A stretch of 64,000 nt of DNA from Trichobilharzia szidati. Its lineage: Eukaryota > Platyhelminthes > Trematoda > Strigeidida > Schistosomatidae. Shown one piece after another: positions 1 through 12,644 of the stretch (positions are counted from its first letter, which is position 1; each line of letters opens with the position of its first letter). Both the position numbers and the translations under genes were made by a program. The stretch lies in the NCBI GenBank assembly GCA_944472155.2, contig OX235273.1, forward strand, positions 29,733,204-29,797,203. The letters run 5' to 3'. The notes beneath the pieces were generated by a model. It was given only the letters and a program-made list of their open reading frames with translations. It had not been told where the DNA came from and made no database searches.

Positions 1-485
1 CTGTCTGTTAATTTCCATATCGTTATTTTACTTTTCAACATAATTTGTCTTTTCAATTGCGTGAGATAAGATAAACCCCCAGTCTGTGTTTTCTTATTCC
101 ACCTAGATTCACGAAACACTCTGGTTTTTGAGGAGGAAGTAAAGCTATATGAAGGCGAATATGTATAGACTGAGATTGCGTCTCCTCGAGTACATGAATC
201 TAGGTTCTCTCCACATTTCTTCCCTACTGTCAACTAAAAGATACTTCGAAGAAATAGTTTCCTAACAGTGATAAGAACGTTTAAAGACCATTTCAAAATT
301 CTCTGAATAATTTTAATTCTGTCTCAGTTATTCGGAGAATGGTTCACACAACTTATTCACTTTACAATCACACGTGGTGTACGAATAAATCTGAAACGTG
401 ATTTCATAATTATATATATTTTCCTCTGTTTAAGAATATAATTTAAAAAAAGCTTTCACTGTTTTCATGCTGCTTTTCTGTTTAC

Positions 486-491
486 CTGCAT
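486..491 (-). CDS. candidate 6-nt micro-exon (weak)
   Basis: Reading the minus strand, the six bases ATGCAG sit between an acceptor ending ...TTTTAGTAG and a donor GTAAAC. The length is a multiple of three and the phase-1 reading is open. So short a match can arise by chance, and the donor lacks the G at position +5. It is listed because it continues the series of candidate exons of the minus-strand micro-exon gene starting at 31,255. Confidence 0.15.
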
Positions 492-1981
492 CTACTAAAA
501 CACAAACATAAAAACGTCAGACAGAAATCCAAGGTAACTCATGGCATTTGTGCGAAATTCACGAGTATAAGGTGTTCAAATAACCTGAACGTTTGAATAA
601 ATTTATATGGGGAAATCTCAAGTAGCAGTCAATGGCTTTGCTAGCAGTATTGTGTAGAATCATGACATAATCTATAGCTGGGGATGGATCATCAGAGGTA
701 ACAAGTGTTCTTCGTGCAGACGATAAAATTCAGATGGACAAATAGGAAATGTCCAACATGTTGCCCTTGCTTTGATGTTCTTCAACCTTCCGTTTAATAC
801 GGACGGTCAATATAAGTTTGCGAAGAATTCTGACAAAAAATTATGTTTTCGATTGAACACTAGTCAGTTACTGGTGTAATGTGTCTAGTCCTATCTTCGG
901 TACAGACTGAATTCTATCAGTCAAGCTTGCGATGTGTCCACCATGATAGGTGGCTCGCCATCACGGTGCACTGTGAATTGTTGGTATTAGATGTTTCATA
1001 AACGGAGCAACGCAGTGTCAATGTGGCCAGCTATGAGCAGTTCTTCATAGATTTATTCACAGTTTGTTAGCTGATATTTGTAATGAAATCAGTTCCAAAA
1101 CACCAATTCGAATTTAACTTGATCGATTCCACAGCCTGGTACATATTAAAAAAAGGAAACAGATTTGACCTTTTCTTTAGTACGACCAATAGTACATTAG
1201 AACATTTCGTCACTACCGATATTATTGTCAGGGTGTATTGGATCTAATGTAATTGTGATCAAAACCAACTGAGAAATGTTAAGGAACCAGTAGTGATTGC
1301 ATCATCAGTTTCAAACTACAACGTATTCAACCACGGGACATACACAATTGGCCTAAAGAGATAAGAGAATCAAGGTGATTTATAAACAAAGATTCAAAGT
1401 GAAAATAAATTCGGAGATACATGAGAATAAACATATTTTACTGATCACAACAACGCGTGACTATTAACTGAGTTTTACAGCTAATGGCGTTTGTGCACAA
1501 AAGGTCATGGTGAAAATCATATGCTACTTCTATACAACTGAGGCTAAGATGATTTTCGTGATTTAACTAGAAAATGACAGAGGATTGTGAGTTAAACACT
1601 GGCTTGATAACTACAGGTTTCGATTCAATTCTATTAATAATTTCCCCAGCTACTTGAAATCACGCGTTGTGGTTGAATGCGTTACAAATGTTTTTCGTTG
1701 GTCGACCGGTATCAGGAACTAAGTGAACACGATATTCAAACGAACTAGCGCTCATTTTACCAGCTTGAAACCGAAGTTGAAAAATTTTCTAATTAGTCAA
1801 CACTACATGACTTTCACCTTGTCAGCCATTTATGCGGTGAGATTCTGACGGAGGAAGTGAGAAGCTTTGATTGATCAGCTACACAGGTGATCGGAAGTAG
1901 TCAGCTGCTGTCATTATAGTTAATAGGTTAACAGTGGACCTTAAACCAGTTATTTTCTGGTTCCACTCCGCTCCCACATAC
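492..1981. other. non-coding stretch, probable intron
   Basis: AT-rich sequence without a convincing ORF, RNA gene or recognised repeat. If the micro-exon gene runs to the window edge this is intronic; its terminal exon, stop codon and poly(A) site were not found. Confidence 0.4.
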
Positions 1982-1987
1982 GTTGAT
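1982..1987 (-). CDS. candidate micro-exon, 6 nt (or 9 nt)
   Basis: On the minus strand ATCAAC is followed by a consensus-like donor GTATGT and preceded by ...TTAGCAG. An alternative acceptor three bases upstream would give a 9-nt exon, 1,982-1,990. Both keep phase 1 open. Plausible as a 3'-ward exon of the minus-strand micro-exon gene, but support is only the splice-site pattern. Confidence 0.25.
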
Positions 1988-2332
1988 CTGCTAATCTGAG
2001 TAATGTCATCAGCCCTCGTAGAGTAAGTGTAACTTATGGCCTGCAACGTAAGAAATCTACCCCAATTTCCTGAGTTTTATCATTGCTATCAGTCTTCCAA
2101 TGCAAAACCGAAACATGTTCTTCAAACATTCGATACAGTTTGTTTGACGAGACAATGATCTGATTTTCACATTTCAGCAGTGCATCATCGTCTCCGTGTA
2201 AGTTTGGTTAGCTTTCACATTACTCTAATTTCTTTGAATATCTAAGAATTTTCAAGTGATTTATGGTGAATAAATATGCCGGCTGCCTGAGTATCGTATA
2301 ACAATCATTAGGTCAGTAATAGAACATCATAC

Positions 2333-2383
2333 TGGTTTCTTCGGCTGCATCAAACGCTTTATTCAATAATCTCGAGTGAACTT
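2333..2383 (-). CDS. candidate 51-nt symmetric exon of the micro-exon gene
   Basis: Minus-strand exon candidate between acceptor ...TCCTGCAG and donor GTATGA. It is 51 nt, phase 1 in and phase 1 out. The phase-1 translation reads VHSRLLNKAFDAAEET. This is clearly related to the exon at 2,509-2,580 (VYSRLQSKVFGAVEEM...), so the two are duplicates. In phase 0 the exon meets a TGA. The duplication, retained splice sites and open phase support a real coding exon. Confidence 0.5.
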
Positions 2384-2508
2384 CTGCAGGACAGCAGCCG
2401 TTTTCCAGGAGAAACAAAACACAACTATGGATGTAAAGCTAATGATTGGTTGAATAATTACTGCTATACGAATATTCAATTTCTTGTTTATTTTGCTTTG
2501 CCCGTCAC

Positions 2509-2580
2509 CTTGAGATCCATAAGTTGCTTTCATTTCTTCGACCGCACCAAAAACTTTACTTTGTAATCTCGAGTAAACGC
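2509..2580 (-). CDS. candidate 72-nt symmetric exon of the micro-exon gene
   Basis: Minus-strand exon candidate with a strong acceptor (TTTTTCTACTACAG) and a weaker donor GTGACG. It is 72 nt and phase 1 at both ends. It encodes VYSRLQSKVFGAVEEM followed by KATYGSQ. Relatives lie at 2,333-2,383 and 21,999-22,064 (shared EE-x-KATY-x-SQ core). The donor differs from the better donor of the 22-kb copy, where homology runs six codons further, so the true 3' boundary is uncertain. No function is recognised; the segment looks like a hydrophilic part of a secreted protein. Confidence 0.5.
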
Positions 2581-2654
2581 CTGTAGTAGAAAAAGCTATC
2601 ATTTTGGGCTATTTAATTGTGAGTGACATTTCACTCTTATAAATACACTCTCAC

Positions 2655-2669
2655 TTTTAAGTGTGATCA
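2655..2669 (-). CDS. candidate 15-nt micro-exon
   Basis: Minus-strand TGATCACACTTAAAA lies between acceptor ...CTATTCTGAG and donor GTGAGA, just upstream of the 72-nt exon. It is open in phase 1 (ITLK) and has a stop in phase 0, consistent with the register of the signal-peptide exon at 31 kb. Confidence 0.35.
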
Positions 2670-4054
2670 CTCAGAATAGCGACAAATTTTGACCGTATAA
2701 ATATGAGCTATGAATTTGGGCATACTTTTTTCCTCTAAATAAACCAAAGCAAATGAACACATTTGAAAACTGAGGTATATTTCTAGTACAGTCATTGAAA
2801 ATGAATCATTCGGGAGGCAGTTTTGGCTGAGGATGACTAGTGGTGAAGTCTAAGATTCTAATTTCGGCCTATTTGAGACCGCTCTATACCCGAAGCAATA
2901 TCAACTAGATACTCATTGGTGGTGGATACTTTCACCACTAATCATCATGAATCTAAATATGATTACGTTAATCCTTCGATATCTTCGAATTGTCCGTACT
3001 AGGTGGCGCCATGTGAAAGCTACCAAGAGAGTCGGTCTGGCAAAATCATTCAGCGGGAAATGACAATTGGCCTAGAAACAAAAAAACTTCTTATGAAAGT
3101 ACAAGTCCTTAGCATAATGTTACTTTCAAATTTCAGACAAATACAACATGTTCGTGATACCAAAGTTGTACTTATACATAACTGTCTAAAGTAGAATGAA
3201 AACTGTATCACTGGGTGAATAAAACCGAGATTTCTGTTCAGTATGAAATCTACAAGACATATTGCAACTTCCTGCAGATACTGATATTAAATTTTCCCAC
3301 TCATGTAATTCAAATAACCGAAAAAATGTTTTACTAGAGATCTCTTTGATGAGTTTCAGCCTGCAAGTACCTGATGCCCCTAAGGCGTCCATGTCATTTG
3401 ACTCCGCTTTCCGTCTGTTAATTGTTACAATTTGCGAAAAATAAACAAGACGATCATTTTTGTTTTGGCTTGCTTGTTTTCCAGTGTTTCTTCCAAATTA
3501 CGTGTTGACAGTCTGCTTTCTAATATTTTAAAGAAATAAGTGAGAACTTTTGCTTTTCGAACACATTTCCAATAAACAGCTGAAATGAAATGCTTCCGAA
3601 AGATTATTGGTCAAGTAATCTGAATGAAGTATTGAATAAGCTGTTGTGAGACAAATAGAAGACGTGTGTTTCTGATGTCAAAATTAACTAAGCTCATTTC
3701 AGAAGTAACTATTAGCTTTAGTTATACATGGTGGATACTACTCATTGATAGGTGTAAGCAGCTGGATACTATTCACGCCAACAAGTAGTGTTTGTTAGTT
3801 AGATCAAGGTGATAGAAACAGTGGACGGAAGTTTTGCGTATTTACTGACAAGCTCTTAAGTGGTTTACCATGTTCGACATTAACAAATAATTCAACACAA
3901 TCAGTTTAAACCACTCAAATAATGGAGGCTTCTTAATTTCACATTGGTCTGTGAAATTTGCCAACTGCGAATTTGAATACAGTGAGTAACCTTCATGGAT
4001 AAACTTGAGAAAAACATAATTAACACCATGAAAATGAGAGTATTCGAAACTCAC
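2670..4054. other. intron-like stretch
   Basis: No convincing coding, RNA or mobile-element signal. Short ORFs here (for example 3,003-3,194 and 3,186-3,392) have no recognisable motif and are probably chance. Confidence 0.4.
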
Positions 4055-4063
4055 TTTCATTCA
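4055..4063 (-). CDS. candidate 9-nt micro-exon
   Basis: Minus-strand TGAATGAAA with acceptor ...GACCTGCTTAAG and donor GTGAGT. Open only in the phase used by the rest of the series; phase 0 begins with TGA. Splice pattern is the only evidence. Confidence 0.3.
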
Positions 4064-4559
4064 CTTAAGCAGGTCAATATTTAAAAGCTGATTCTATCAA
4101 GTAATCAGTGAGCATCCTATTCCATGCATTCAAAAATTTATGAATGAAGTTGTAATATCCTCCCTTATAAGTTTAAGTTCAGGTCACCTCATCAACATAA
4201 ATCACCTTTTTCTGCATGAATTCACATGACGACAGTTATCTTGCAGAATAACGAATTCATCAAATTTCTCTGAATGGAATATGAAAAGTAATTACATGAC
4301 CTCGGAAGAAATGAGTAAAAGGACATTTTCATCTCCATGAAAACGCCGCGAAAATTCATCATCCCCGTAAGAAAAGCGTCCACAGTGCCTAAATCAACAC
4401 TTGATACAAAATGTCACATTTTAATAACTCAACACAAATATGCAAAAGAAGAACCTACTTTGCATTCAAAATCTTCACGATAAACACTCCAATTAACAAT
4501 AATTGAAGGTAAAAACACCAGTCAGATATTTTACTTAGACGGTTGACCGTTTGTACAGA

Positions 4560-4830
4560 ATCAACTGCACTTTCACAACTGTGGTCTCCACTATCCTCAG
4601 CAGTCGTTCAAGTTAATCATCATGACGATTGCTTGCAATCAATGGATTATGTGTGTGTGCAACTTATAATGTGACATGGCGACGAAACCTATTCCCAGTG
4701 CGCTTTCATGTCATCCGTGCTATTACCTTGGATACATGTTGTTCTATTCATGTCTTCGCCAGAGTTATTACAAATGTATATCCAGTTAGGAAGCTGTTAA
4801 CTCACATTTTGCTAAAGCGTGAAACATATA
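4560..4830. repeat. divergent copy of the micro-exon tandem-repeat unit
   Basis: Shares a recognisable run with 11,880-12,160 and 17,215-17,275, including the segment around CTCCACTATCCTCAGCAGTC and the later 'gtgacatggcgacg' motif. The shared segment ends at the candidate micro-exon 4,806-4,811, as in the other units. This is an older, more diverged unit of the array centred at 11-17 kb. Confidence 0.6.
4806..4811 (-). CDS. candidate 6-nt micro-exon, type A
   Basis: Minus-strand CAAAAT between acceptor ...TTTCACGCTTTAG and donor GTGAGTTAAC. The position in the repeat unit and the donor match the type-A micro-exons at 12,133, 14,108, 14,906 and 24,325, where the six bases differ but the flanking AG and GT are kept. 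Confidence 0.45.
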
Positions 4831-6459
4831 AATGGATACAGATTTTGTTACATAGAGTGAAGTTAGTTATTATGGTGCCTTCATAATTGCAAACAATTAT
4901 ACATCACATACAGTTCGCATATGTATCTTTGATGCCATTATGCTATAATTGCCCCCGTTAAATAATGAAAATGGACAACCACATATCGATAGACTAATTA
5001 TTTAGAAAAATATAAGCTCACACGTGCTTGATGTTCCAAAATGCATTCACTGTTCCACATTCATAGTAACAACTTTAACAATTATTTTAACCGAAATTGG
5101 AAAGAACAATAAGAGATGAAGATTCAAAATTTAAGGTGGAATCGGTTAGTACCTTATAATTTCTGAATTCGCATACAATTCACTCTCACACAACGTACTT
5201 CCGTCTCTTCGATACATTATGCAATTTGTACAGTGATTTCTTTCAACAGTTGCAGTACTTATAAAACTCCGAAATCTGCCTAAACATCCCTTATTTTGGC
5301 TTGATGTGACTGTAGTCAGTTAAATCTATTCCGCCAATTCGTCCATTTCCTCCGGCGAGTGAATAGTATAATAACAGGATTCCAGATTACTCTGGTATAA
5401 TGTCGAAAGCAGTAGTTAGTGAGAAATTCAACAGTGTTTGCAGAACGTTTCGTTGGGAGGTCAGTAAGAAAATGAGTTGATCACACTATCTCCTATACTG
5501 TTTGGAATAACATGATATTTAAAGACATATCAGCCTCCATAAGGAAATGCCCTATACGTTCCCATGCTCTCTAGATGTTCAGCAGTTGGAATTCTATGCG
5601 TTTGCATTCCTTCACTCGATGTTTTCTTTGGCACCCTCAAACAAACACCCGGCTCTTCGTCACCCATTCGAGTACCACTTGAGGACCTGCTTGCCATACG
5701 ATATCACTGAACCTTCTCTTCAGTGTGTGTCAGACCCATCTCCATTTCCCTCAGCATGTTTGTTGAGCAATAGGTTCTAGGTTTGTTCACTGTCTACTAC
5801 AGTCCCATGTTAATAATCCCCCCTATACATCTAGTTTTCAATATGCAGTCTTATGGAAATGCTTTATTTGAGGCGTGCTCCAAGCTTCTGAAGGTTGGAG
5901 CTTGAAACTCACTTCTCATTAGTGTTGTAAATCATATGCTGATTACAGGAGATTTCCACACCGATTTCAGTATAATGAAGGCCTGTCTTGCTCACCCGAT
6001 GCTGCATCTCACATCCTTATGTGCGTCCCTTGCAGTTGTATTGATTCTGTCTAGACATTTGAAAGAAGCTAACTAGTTCAGATTCCTACCGTTGATGAAC
6101 ACTGGTGACTGTTTTGGTTAGTTAGGTATCTTCATTACATCTTCGTTCTCTGTGTTCATTTGAAGTTATCTCTCCTCTGCCACCTCTGCCAACTCGCTGA
6201 GTTTTGCCTGCAAATCTTTGAGTTCACTTGACAAAAAACATAAATAGTCCGTGAAGTCCAAATCTTTTGAAGTCTTTAATAGTAATAAAGCTTTATTTCA
6301 GACAATATGAGTTAAGATGGCACAAAAAATGTTCAGCGTAATCAGTTCCAAAATATTTTTTCTACTTAACGATCTCACAGGTAAAGTAATAATTTGAAGT
6401 ATGTTGTTATTGCGTTAAATAATTACAGAGGGTTTACTTGGAGGCAAGTTAAATCAGAG
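4812..6459. other. intron-like stretch, unclassified
   Basis: No assignable gene. The ORF at 5,547-5,780 (+) has no recognised motif. The right end merges into the RTE relic. Confidence 0.35.
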
Positions 6460-7690
6460 CGAAAGTTCATGTATAAGTCATTTGATATAACTGCCCGATT
6501 GAAACAACGATAAATCCAGATGAAATTAAGCATTTTGTAGGAAAGCGCGTCGCTTTTTTGTCTATATTGTCTTTTCGCTCCCTCACTACTGTCTGGTGCA
6601 TGTTCCAGTCGACCATAATATGGAATCTCGTCATTATAGTGGGAAATCTTGTTTTATTCCTGTCTTCAATTCTAAAACAGGGGTCATGTAGCGTCATGAT
6701 TTGGCTGTTGATTGAGGTCAATACAGGTTTAGTGCACTCTGCTCTGTGAAACTGGCTTTGAATATCTCCATGGAATCAGCGAATTTGTCTGCTGTCGGAG
6801 GGCTGTCGTTTCTCTGCCTAGTATTTCTGGATAGGTTTCAGTTACCTTTTGGTTAGAGAGCCTATTGAATTGATCAGCCCATTGTTTTATATCTCACCCT
6901 CTTATGTGATTGCATTTATTTCGCTATCTGTCATTGGTGTTATCTCTGTAAATGTCTCTCACTGACCAAGAACAAACTGTTTATGTAATATTATTTTGTG
7001 AGATCTCTTCTGTCACTAGTATATAATAGAATTGTCTTTTGCCCTCTCACAGCGCAATTCTTCATCTTTTTATTCAGTGAGATGTACATTGAATTAAACT
7101 TCACCCTCTTTTGTCTATCTCTGCATTAGTTCATCTTCTGTTTTACCATCCACATCTTTTATTAGTTTCCCCGTATCCGATGAAAGACATATTTTGTCTT
7201 GCCTCTTCTTTCGCCCTAAAACAGCTGTACACGTTTCCCTCAACATCACTCTCAGATGGTTCTCGGTTTTTTCGCAAAGATTTCCTCAGTAATGCCATGT
7301 AATGTCTCCAAATTTTCTCTGATTGCTGCAGTGAAGATGTCCCTCGTAGTTCCATCCTTCATTTTCTGAGTATTAGGCTTCAATTGTAGTTTTTCTCTAA
7401 CACTTTTGAAGCCTTTCAACCTGACTTTATGTGTTCCTTGCCATAGATAATGGTCTGAGATCACATCTGACCCTGATTCTCCATTTGTGTTTTGCAGGCT
7501 ACATCATAATTTTTTGTGACTGAGATCAGGTTTGTCTGATTTCTAAAGTGTCCATCTTGTGGAACCCGTCTCACATTGTGTATATTCTCGTGTTTGTACT
7601 AGTTGCCTCCCAGCACTGTATCATTGAATGCACAGGAGTTTATGAAGAGTTCTCCGTTATCACTCATTTCACCAAGTGCACTTCGACCGG
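6460..7690 (-). mobile_element. RTE-type non-LTR retrotransposon relic (endonuclease to RT)
   Basis: Minus-strand fragments read, in order, like an RTE element. First is an apurinic endonuclease C-terminus with a GEMSDNGE-like block and then a SDHYLW block (about 7,250-7,690). Next is an Arg/Lys-rich linker (7,143-7,355). Last is an RT fragment containing MVDWNMHQTV (about 6,600), which matches AVDWIMRQTV in the RTE copy at 62.5 kb. Frameshifts and stops are numerous, so the element is dead. It is in the same orientation as the micro-exon gene and lies in one of its putative introns. Confidence 0.65.
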
Positions 7691-9077
7691 AGAACTAGTT
7701 AACTAGGTGTGGTCCACAAAGTTGACTCAATCAGAAATAACCACATATTTGTGAGATTTGGGTGGTGAGTCAGCGATTTTAATAGAAAACATACACCAAG
7801 ATCATTGTTATCATATTCTGATGCTGTTCTTGCCATGTTATTGTTATCGTGACCAACAAAGTGATTGAAAATATTGATATTATTAATATGCCATTTATTT
7901 CAACTAACCCACTAATTCTACGATTCAAGTAATACGGAAATATGATATGTGTATTTAAGATGTTGTCTTATGAAGCGTTCCAGCGTATCCTACCAAACAA
8001 AAGGTATTTACATGAACGCATTATTTAGCCAGGTTCATTACTGCTTATTCATAAACGTGCGTTCAAATTTCGGATTGATCTACATAGTATATCGACCGAC
8101 AAGAATACCAAACCGAAATTTCAGAGACTCCATCTTACTTGTTGCAAAAAAATAAACTCTGCATGAAATTGGATTTCAAGGGAAATTTAGCCTGCTACAT
8201 CATTAAGAGAATAATTTCATTATATTTGAGAGGAACAGTCTTCTCACCTACGCTCAGAGTGATGTCCTCCGGTCGTCTTCTGATCTGCAGAGGCATTAAT
8301 GGTAAGATCTTACACCTGACCACTTACATGCGCACATATCAAATCACCCGTCACTGTGGAGGTAGGTGCGTTGGTCGTTCGACGCGCATCTTATTTAAAG
8401 TGTTAAAGAACAATATTCGTCGTGGCTGCAGAGACTTAGAAGTGTTTATATAGCGAGGGTGATTGACAAACACATTGGTTCCAACAAACGAAGCGAAAAG
8501 TAACCTTTCAAAGTCAATACTCTTTCACCTCCTTTGCAATGCTGAGGCCTTAGGCATACAGTTAGAATAACCAGAGTTGTACAGACAAATGAAGATTATC
8601 CATCCACTTCTACCATCATGGTACCAACCTTGTGGATTTCTACTGGTTTCATTTCTGTTTGTTTTTCTAACTCCTTATGACTCTTGTATTTCTGTAGAAC
8701 TCTTGCATATCTCCACGTTCCCCTTCGTTTCTATATGCATCTCGGTAAAAACTCACTCATGAAATCATTCGCAATATTATGTTACTACAATACACTTGTT
8801 TAACTTCTTTTATGCATTGATTAACTTTAAGAAGTGTGTTAGTAACAACTCATTACTTTGTTAATCCCTTCTTTCATGAAAACGGTTGTACATAAATGCG
8901 ATTGCACAGCTCAAGAAAATAAATTGACCGAAAGTAGCCCCTTCGTTGAACTAAGTAATTTGTTTTCATTAATGTCTTGCTGGCGATTATTCATGAATAT
9001 AAACTTAAGGCATTATCGACAATTCAAAAATCAATATATGATCAAGGTTCCAACTTAATACTATATGTTTCACTCAC
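7691..9077. other. intron-like stretch
   Basis: No supported gene. The 104-aa ORF at 8,139-8,453 (+) shows no motif or splice context and is treated as chance. Confidence 0.35.
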
Positions 9078-9086
9078 TTTTACACA
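9078..9086 (-). CDS. candidate 9-nt micro-exon (TGTGTAAAA)
   Basis: Minus-strand TGTGTAAAA follows an excellent polypyrimidine acceptor (CTCTCTTCATTCCAG) and precedes donor GTGAGTG. The identical nine bases with a similar acceptor recur at 25,717-25,725. Phase 2 contains a stop (TAA); phase 1 is open. Confidence 0.5.
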
Positions 9087-9565
9087 CTGGAATGAAGAGA
9101 GTACCAACGTAGACTTGTGTTTATTAAATTATTACTAATATTGTTCATCAGTATTGTCATAACGGTGATAACAGTCGATTCACGTTCTTTTCAACTGTTA
9201 CACCAATCTTATCTTCCTTTTATTTTACGTTGCAAGTGGAACAAACGGCTTTCATATAGAACTATGGATTTTTAGTAGCAGCAGCACTATTTTTACGGGA
9301 TGAGATTTCTCGTACAACATTCCCTTCCTTACTACTGGCTTGGCGACGCTTGGGAAGTCCGTAACCTGAGAGTTGAAACTAAGATCAGGTGGGTGGTTGG
9401 TTAGCGTTCTATCGCTGAACCACTGAAGCACATTACGCCAATACTACACAATCTATGACTGATCTGTCGGCTGTTATTTTCACACTGAGAAAACTTAGCA
9501 GACTAGTTGAGAATGCGAATATTCTGTATGCAGAAGAAAATGTGTCACACATTACCACCTTTTTG

Positions 9566-9650
9566 TGTACGTGAGAGTCCCAGATTAGGATGAAATAGCT
9601 GCTCAGTACTCTCAGCTTTTTCAGTGGTTATATAACTGATGTCAACTCGT
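9566..9650 (+). repeat. SMalpha-like SINE fragment with degenerate hammerhead region
   Basis: Contains the SMalpha-like order 'gagtccca...aggatgaaatagctgctcagtactctcag...tcagtggtt', aligning with better copies at 36.78 and 61.06 kb. The CUGAUGA core is lost and GAAA is followed by T, so self-cleavage is not expected. In schistosomes this SINE family is known to encode hammerhead ribozymes. Confidence 0.55.
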
Positions 9651-11080
9651 CACGCGTCAAGTCTCTGAATACTGGCACTTGGTAATATGTACATATGTGT
9701 TTCTTATGGTTACCATGTACCAAAAAGATTTCACCGATTTGACCCTAAGCTTACACTACAATCAAATATCTGGTGAACATGTCACCAAGTCAGTCATTCA
9801 TAATGCATCTCTTCCTGTTAAAACCACCACTCTCTGGTCTCTCAATCATTTGGCTGAGAATCTCAAATATGTGCATGTTCGTCTCACAATATCAATGATA
9901 CGACATCGTCGCATGGATTCCCGGACATTTCATTTCGTGAAAATGTTTCCCGTCAAAGTTCACTGATCGGAACGGAATAGGAATTTATAGTAACGCAAAA
10001 ATATTTCACATGTATTCTAAATATTATTTCTGTGATTAGTTTGCATTAACAGTGATAATAACGACTTTCCAATGAAATTGCGATTTAGTTCACTGCATGT
10101 GTGCTTAATTCTTTCTTGTATTGCTATCACAGAGTGAAGAGTCATTATTAGCTTTATCTCTTCAAATAATATGTCTGTTGTCACTTAAATTAAGAGTGAG
10201 ACTCTGTTGACTTTCATCTGTATGTTTCAATTATTTCGAGTAGAAATTATCAAACATCTGCTAATATCGACAGGGAAGTTTATTCGTATTCATAGAATTA
10301 GCATTACGCCAACGGATAGTTAAAGATTTTGTCACAAGTCAAGTGTATACTTTGGTCCATATGATATAGAATCAATCACTATCGAATTGCGCAGTTGGTC
10401 AAACAAACAATGGCTCGAAGACACCTTCCGCTATTTAAAATAAACAAAATAAAGTGAAGTTCAGTCTTTGAAATGTTTCATTTATTCTCCTGTGATATAT
10501 GTCATCGCTGGGTTTGTTTGCTATTAAAATAACTAGGATGTCTGCAAACGTAAAACTCACATCATAAAAATAGAAAAATCGTAGTGAAACTCATTAACAT
10601 TCTACATCACATATTTTAGAACGTGGACTCAATTTCATCGAGGTATCTAGAGATCAGTTGTAATATTTACAACACTAATATACTGTATGCTGTAAATTCA
10701 AGTAATATATCACTAAAGTCAATTAGCCTATTCCAATTAAACAAATGCATGCATCGACCAATGGTTTCACTAACACGAATGCTGATATACGAATTTCCGT
10801 ATATCTAAGAAAACAATATAACACAATAACGTATGCTCAATCCAAATGATACTACATTAAAAAGGAAGAAACATATGGAGAAAAAAAATTCACAAATAAA
10901 AGAAGTTCATTTACGCGGAACTAAGCACGAAAGAAAACACAAATCAAAATATTTAAAAAATAACACGCAAGGAAATTCAAAAAATTAAAAATAATACATC
11001 CATATATATATGTATATATATCCATAAACTTACAAAAAAAATATATAAATATATAAGAACTACAATAAATTATATGGTAC
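9651..11080. other. intron-like stretch
   Basis: AT-rich, with a TA-rich patch near 11,000-11,060. The short ORFs at 9,679-9,966 and 10,623-10,808 have no recognised motif. Confidence 0.35.
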
Positions 11081-11570
11081 AGAGATTGATGTGATGAATG
11101 TAAAACAATGAAGTGAAGACAAATATGCGGAGGGAATTCACTGGGTCATAAAGGCAAGTTGTTGAAGATGGAGATCATCCAGTGATAATTCGGAGTAATT
11201 ATAGGTGCAACAAAGTTAAACTGTCAGACCGAAAATGCATTTTCCCTAACACAGCATGATACTTAATAGGCTGAACTTCTGAAACAAAATATACATTCCT
11301 CAAAAGTAAATATAATTTATATTCTAGTAACTAACAACAATTGAAACAAAGAGAAACATTCATTCAAAAAGCAAATCAAATATATTAAAAACAACAGAAA
11401 ATTGCCGAATTTCAGCCTAAGAACATACGCCACAAAACTTCTTTAAAAAACGAAAAACAGAGGAAATATTTATTGACTCAAATTATTCTCCAACACAAAT
11501 GAATTCAAATTTCACGGAAAGAGCACAGTGCAATTCCCCTTTAGATTGCATACTCAGGTCAACCATCTTA

Positions 11571-11936
11571 GAGTGAGGAGTCGAATATTGTTTATATATG
11601 TCACTTGGTTGAGTTATACAAAGTGCCATCAAATGACACAGTAAAGCTTCTCAGAATACATGGAAAGTGCGAATTCCTGATAATCACTTGCCACATGAGA
11701 CAGGCCATTCATTTCCGAGAGGATGTTGGCTCTACGCTTCACTCACAGAAGATGTGACAGTTCCATGGAGAGAAATCACACTCCTTCGACAACCAGAATC
11801 ATCACAACTCGCACTCGAAACTACATCAATTGAAGCTGAGAGCACCAACGAGACATTTCACCTTGACCATACCTCGTTCGTGCAGAATCAACTGCACTCT
11901 CACAACTGTGATCTCCACTATCCTCAGCAGTCGTTT
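11571..11936 (+). repeat. 365-bp repeat, copy 1 (pair at 16,903-17,268)
   Basis: Almost identical to 16,903-17,268, including an ORF beginning MRIPDNHLPHETGHSF that is preserved in both copies. The identity is DNA-wide and continues outside the ORF, so it shows recent duplication rather than coding selection. A diverged relative lies near 27,300-27,420. Confidence 0.75.
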
Positions 11937-12132
11937 AAGCTAATCATCATGATGTTTGCTTGCAGTGAATGCATTATTTGCGTGTGAAACGTAAAGCGTG
12001 GTATGGCGACAAGACGAATTCTCACTTCGCTTCCATATGAATCGTGCTGTGATAATGCAGACATTTTGATTCATTACTGTGTTCACTGTATTTATGAGAA
12101 TTTTTCATTACTTTGATTAAAGTTTCACTCAC

Positions 12133-12138
12133 CTTGAG
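12133..12138 (-). CDS. candidate 6-nt micro-exon, type A
   Basis: Minus-strand CTCAAG between acceptor ...CACGTTAAAG and donor GTGAGTG. It aligns position by position with the exon at 14,108. In this copy only the 6-nt version has an AG acceptor; a 12-nt version would need CG. Confidence 0.5.
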
Positions 12139-12632
12139 CTTTAACGTGAAACATGAAAACGAATTTGGATTTCGTTATATTCAAAGTAGTTTGGAGACGT
12201 TATTATTAGCTCGGTTTCACAATAGCCTATCATCGTACATCATAAAGAAAGCATTTGCAAACTACTAAGATTATTGAGGTATTCCAGATTGAGGTGAAGA
12301 CAGCATAACCCTCAGGCGAGGATAAGAATTCGGGGAGAATTCATCGGCTCGATTAAGCGATTTGGTGTAGATGGAGATCCGTCAGTGATAATTCGAACTG
12401 ATTATCGGTTCAACAAAGTTTTGCTGTCAGACTGAAATTTCACATTTCATAACAGCATGATACGTAATAGGCTGTTCTTTTCCATTAAAATATATATATT
12501 CAGATACCATCGTCATTCCTTTCTTAAGAATTAAAGGTTGTTTCAGGTTGAATTGAGGAAAAATGCGCAATAAGAATAGAGATTATGTCTTATTATGAAT
12601 GCGGATATCTCTGATTCAACAGATGAGCATAC

Positions 12633-12644
12633 CATAAGATTTTG
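12633..12644 (-). CDS. candidate 12-nt micro-exon, type B
   Basis: Minus-strand CAAAATCTTATG, acceptor TTCTGCTTACAG and donor GTATGC. It aligns with type-B copies at 13,906 and 14,611, whose twelve bases differ. Phase 1 is open (KSY). Confidence 0.6.

Noticed and set aside
11667..11987. 106-codon ORF, repeated at 16,999-17,271
   Set aside because: Identity extends beyond the ORF at DNA level, so preservation reflects recent duplication; no signal peptide or motif.
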